A stretch of DNA of 9,479 nucleotides from positions 1 to 9,479 of the forward strand of contig JAAYKZ010000270.1 of NCBI GenBank assembly GCA_012522165.1. Direction: 5' to 3'. This document shows, piece by piece, positions 6,879 through 9,479 of the stretch (position 1 is its first letter; each line of letters begins with the position of its first letter). A program made the position numbers and the translations under genes. Source of the stretch: Clostridiales bacterium (GTDB lineage Bacteria > Bacillota > Clostridia > Caldicoprobacterales > UBA3941). Under the pieces are notes generated by a model. It worked only from the letters and a program-made list of their open reading frames with translations. It had not been told where the DNA came from and searched no databases.

Positions 6879-7634
6879 ATGATACAAAAAGACGACGATG
6901 GTATAAGACAATTGTGGATTCAATATAAAAAGAACGGAGATGTTCAGCTTAGAAACCAGATAATAGAATACTATAGTCAATTGGTAAATAGAGTTGTAAA
7001 TAGAATTGCCCCTAGATATAGCGATTATATAGATGTAGATGATCTAATGGGTTATGGAATATTTGGTTTAATAGATGCTATTGAAAAATTCGATATAGAT
7101 AAGGGAACTAAGTTTGAAACCTATGCTTCTTTTCGAATAAGAGGAGCCATAATAGATCAGATTCGAGAACAAGATTGGATTCCTAGGAGTTTAAGAAACA
7201 AAGCAAAAGAAGTAGAGAAAACCATGGAAAAGTTGGAAATGAAATTGGGAAGACAAGTAGAAGATGATGAACTAGCAAACCATATGGGAATATCAGTAGA
7301 GGATTTGCATAGATTATTAGGACAAGTTCATAGCTTTTCTATTATGTCTTTAGATGAACAAGTCCTTGAAATAATAGGTAACACAACTTTGACGAGTGAT
7401 AGCTATACACCAGAAGAGCAGGCAGTAATAGAAGAACTAAAAAGAATATTAATCGAGTTTATAGAAACATTACCAGAAAAAGAAAAGAAAGTAATAAGCT
7501 TATATTATTTTGAAGAATTAACCCTTAAAGAAATTGGCATGATTATTGGTGTATCCGAATCACGAGTATCTCAGCTACATTCCAAAGCCCTGATTAGATT
7601 GAAAAATATGCTTAAACGAGTTAATGTGTTTTAG
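6879..7634 (+). CDS. sigD: RNA polymerase sigma factor for flagellar operons (SigD/FliA, sigma-28)
   Basis: This sigma factor directs transcription of late flagellar and chemotaxis genes and is normally held by the anti-sigma factor FlgM. The 251 residues contain region 2 (about 30-105), with VDDLMGYGIFGLIDAIEKFD and FRIRGAIIDQIREQDWIPRS. That last block is diagnostic of the FliA/SigD group and precedes region 3 (about 107-170). Region 4, near the C-terminus, has a helix-turn-helix reading LKEIGMIIGVSESRVSQLH (216-234). There is no region 1.1, as expected for this class. The ATG follows a strong AGGAGGAG. Its position after cheD matches B. subtilis sigD, and its own product may act on the candidate promoter inside cheA. 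Confidence 0.96.
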   Translation: MIQKDDDGIRQLWIQYKKNGDVQLRNQIIEYYSQLVNRVVNRIAPRYSDYIDVDDLMGYGIFGLIDAIEKFDIDKGTKFETYASFRIRGAIIDQIREQDWIPRSLRNKAKEVEKTMEKLEMKLGRQVEDDELANHMGISVEDLHRLLGQVHSFSIMSLDEQVLEIIGNTTLTSDSYTPEEQAVIEELKRILIEFIETLPEKEKKVISLYYFEELTLKEIGMIIGVSESRVSQLHSKALIRLKNMLKRVNVF

Positions 7635-7649
7635 TAAGGGGGGGTAACC

Positions 7650-9254
7650 ATGAATAATGTAAAGCTTGCTAATTATTCAATTGAGTACCAAGAGGATGGA
7701 GTTTACTTGACTGTCTTTCCTTCTGAGAATGGATTAACAAAAGAAGATGAGACTGAAATATTGGATATTTTAAAACGAAAAAGCATTATCGGCATCGACA
7801 CTAATGCTGTATATAATGCTATGTATATATCACCTGGCAACAAGGCAAAAATAGCTCCTACCCAAAAAGAGAAGATGTTAGATCAAGAGATTAAAGTGAG
7901 GGTTGTTAATGGGGGCATGGAAGCACGGGCTAAGCTATTACCTGCTCATGGTGGTAAAAAACTAAGCTTAGAAGAGGTCATAGATTTCTTAAATAAAGAG
8001 GGTATTGTTTTTGGAATAGACCATAAAGCAATAGAGCAAATGTTGAAGAAGGAAGAGTATTATAAGGAAGTACCTATTGCTTACGGACAGCCAGCTCAAA
8101 AAGGACAAGATGCAAAAATTACATACCATATTAATATAAATCCTGTGGCAAAACCGAAAATATTAGAAGATGGAACTGTTGATTACAGACATTTGGATCT
8201 AATTCAAAATGTAAAAAAAGGGCAACTATTAGCAAGCTTAACCCCTCACACTGAAGGCATACCTGGCAAAACTGTTTTAGATAAGGTTATTGAGGCAAAA
8301 CCAGGCAAAAGGCTTTCATTGCCCAAGGGCAAAAACGTAATACTGTCAGAGGATGGGCTAGAATTATTGGCAGCAATAGATGGAAAAGCTGAGATGATAG
8401 ATGGAAAAATTAATGTATATGCCGTTTATGAAGTTTTTGGTAATGTTGATAATTCCACAGGGAATATTGATTTCATTGGAAACGTCATTATAAACGGAAA
8501 TGTATTAACCGGGTTTGAAGTAAAAGCCGGAGGGTATATTGAAGTAAGATGTGTAGTAGAAGGTGCCAATTTAACAGCGCAGGTTGATGTTGTATTAAAA
8601 AAAGGTATACAGGGAATGGGCAAAGGCATTATTGAAACCCAAGGCAATGTTATAGCACGTTTTATCGAAAATAGTACGGTTTCAGCTAAAGGAAACGTTA
8701 CAACTGAAGCAATACTCCACAGCAATATTAATTGTGGCGGAAAGGTTGAGGTTGCAGGAAGAAAAGGCTTAATTGCAGGAGGCTCCATTTGTGCAGGCGA
8801 TTCTATATCTGCAGTAGTTATTGGATCTCCTATGGCCACTGTAACAGAGCTCAAAGTTGGTACTAGTCCAATATTGAGGGAAGAACATTCAAGATTAACT
8901 GCCGAATTGGATGAAATATTAGATGAATCAAAAAAATCAGATCAGATACTCAATTTGCTAAATAAAATGGAATCTAAGGGACGATTGTCTTTAGATAAAA
9001 GTAATTTGCGAATAAAGGCCATTAAAACTAAGTTAAAATATAGCAAAAGACTTCCAGAAATAAAGAAACGTATTGTAGAATTGGAGGAAATTTTCAAAGA
9101 TGCAGCTAAAGGTCGGGTAAATGTACAAGATCGAATATATCCTGGAGTCAAAATAGAAATTGGCTCAAGTGCTCTTTATATTAAGGATGAGGAACAACAT
9201 GTTACTTTTATAAGGAAACATGGAGAAGTAGTAAGGACTGCATTTCTAGGTTAG
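7650..9254 (+). CDS. fapA: FapA-family (DUF342) flagellar assembly-associated protein
   Basis: The protein resembles the FapA/DUF342 family (Pfam PF03961), often encoded next to sigD or rpsB in Clostridia. Its biochemical role is not settled; a Vibrio member was linked to flagellar assembly. The 534 residues divide into an N-terminal alpha/beta part (1-165), which includes a repeated 'EExxDFLNKEGI.FGID' style segment. A beta-rich region follows, with glycine-rich strands such as GNVDNSTGNIDFIGNVIING (264 onward) and VEGANLTAQ, ending near GSPMATV (about 390); these look like a right-handed beta-helix. A predicted coiled coil (about 410-480, rich in E, K and L) comes next, then a short C-terminal beta segment. 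No signal peptide or membrane helix is seen. The ATG follows AAGGGGGGG, 15 bases after sigD, so it is co-transcribed. Confidence 0.85.
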   Translation: MNNVKLANYSIEYQEDGVYLTVFPSENGLTKEDETEILDILKRKSIIGIDTNAVYNAMYISPGNKAKIAPTQKEKMLDQEIKVRVVNGGMEARAKLLPAHGGKKLSLEEVIDFLNKEGIVFGIDHKAIEQMLKKEEYYKEVPIAYGQPAQKGQDAKITYHININPVAKPKILEDGTVDYRHLDLIQNVKKGQLLASLTPHTEGIPGKTVLDKVIEAKPGKRLSLPKGKNVILSEDGLELLAAIDGKAEMIDGKINVYAVYEVFGNVDNSTGNIDFIGNVIINGNVLTGFEVKAGGYIEVRCVVEGANLTAQVDVVLKKGIQGMGKGIIETQGNVIARFIENSTVSAKGNVTTEAILHSNINCGGKVEVAGRKGLIAGGSICAGDSISAVVIGSPMATVTELKVGTSPILREEHSRLTAELDEILDESKKSDQILNLLNKMESKGRLSLDKSNLRIKAIKTKLKYSKRLPEIKKRIVELEEIFKDAAKGRVNVQDRIYPGVKIEIGSSALYIKDEEQHVTFIRKHGEVVRTAFLG

Positions 9255-9264
9255 GAGGATAGAG

Positions 9265-9479
9265 ATGTCTATTAGGCCAATAGATATGCAGGTCACTATT
9301 CAAAAGACTGACCATTTTGTAAAAGATTACAATCAGAATAGTCAAGCCTTAAATAGTCAGCAAGGCATCTCCGTAGAGACTCAAAGACAGGTTCTTCAGC
9401 AGCAAAGGCAGGTTGTTTCAACTCAATCAACAAAAAATAAAAGAATTGATCGGGATGGTTCCAATAAATCTAAGGCAAA
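9265..9479 (+). CDS. Small glutamine-rich protein of unknown function (3' end outside window)
   Basis: ATG 9265 is preceded by AGGAGG (9253-9258) overlapping the fapA stop, so translation is well supported. The frame stays open for 71 codons to the window edge. The visible part begins MSIRPIDMQVTIQKTDHF and continues with a Gln/Ser-rich, hydrophilic segment (QVLQQQRQVV) and then basic residues. It has no signal peptide, membrane helix or recognisable catalytic motif, and looks largely helical or disordered. Position suggests a short protein at the 3' end of the fla/che operon, where Bacillus has swrB; similarity to SwrB (a membrane-anchored protein) is not evident. I do not recognise its function. 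Confidence 0.75.
   Translation, partial: MSIRPIDMQVTIQKTDHFVKDYNQNSQALNSQQGISVETQRQVLQQQRQVVSTQSTKNKRIDRDGSNKSKA

Noticed and set aside
7786..7793. GCCGATAA on the minus strand, a perfect sigma-28 -10 box
   Set aside because: No TAAA lies 15 bases upstream on that strand, only TATA at 16, and it would read back into sigD antisense.
8426..8854. 142-codon minus-strand open frame opposite fapA
   Set aside because: It is the longest antisense frame, but it lies across the repetitive glycine-rich beta-helix region, whose codons tend to leave the opposite strand open. Its translation resembles no protein I recognise.

Overview
The window is an AT-rich stretch of a flagellar/chemotaxis operon, with all genes on the + strand and almost no space between them. 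The gene order flhA(3' end)-flhF-flhG-pilZ-cheA-cheW-cheC-cheD-sigD-fapA-small ORF resembles the fla/che operon of Gram-positive bacteria. The CheC/CheD pair, AGGAGG-type ribosome binding sites, low GC and a DUF342/FapA gene after sigD point to an anaerobic Firmicute of the Clostridia. Genus and species cannot be read from the sequence.

Layout. Bases 1-113 are not recognisable as coding and hold two inverted repeats. Bases from about 114-126 to 575 encode only the C-terminal ~150 residues of FlhA, the export-gate protein. An in-frame stop (84-86) and unrelated sequence stand where the rest of FlhA should be. flhF (568-1704) and flhG (1701-2588) follow, overlapping, and set flagellar position and number. 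A PilZ-domain c-di-GMP receptor (2633-3292) comes next. The signalling block is cheA (3316-5283), cheW (5303-5749), cheC (5752-6363) and cheD (6360-6848). sigD/fliA (6879-7634) encodes the sigma factor for late flagellar genes. fapA (7650-9254) and the start of a small glutamine-rich protein (from 9265, running off the window) complete the set.

How the genes work together. FlhF and FlhG place and count flagella. CheA and CheW form the receptor-kinase core. CheC (CheY-P phosphatase) and CheD (receptor deamidase) form the adaptation module. PilZ adds a c-di-GMP input, and SigD switches on late flagellar and chemotaxis genes. Key catalytic and binding residues are present in every complete gene examined, so the pathway looks functional.

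The main anomaly is therefore the broken flhA at the left edge. FlhA is normally essential for flagellar export, yet everything downstream appears intact. The break sits next to two palindromes, which suggests the right end of an inserted element that may be excised or spliced, or else a recent inactivation. A second point of interest is a strong sigma-28-type promoter match inside cheA, which could give sigD an autoregulatory promoter. No wholly new system is demonstrable from this window alone.
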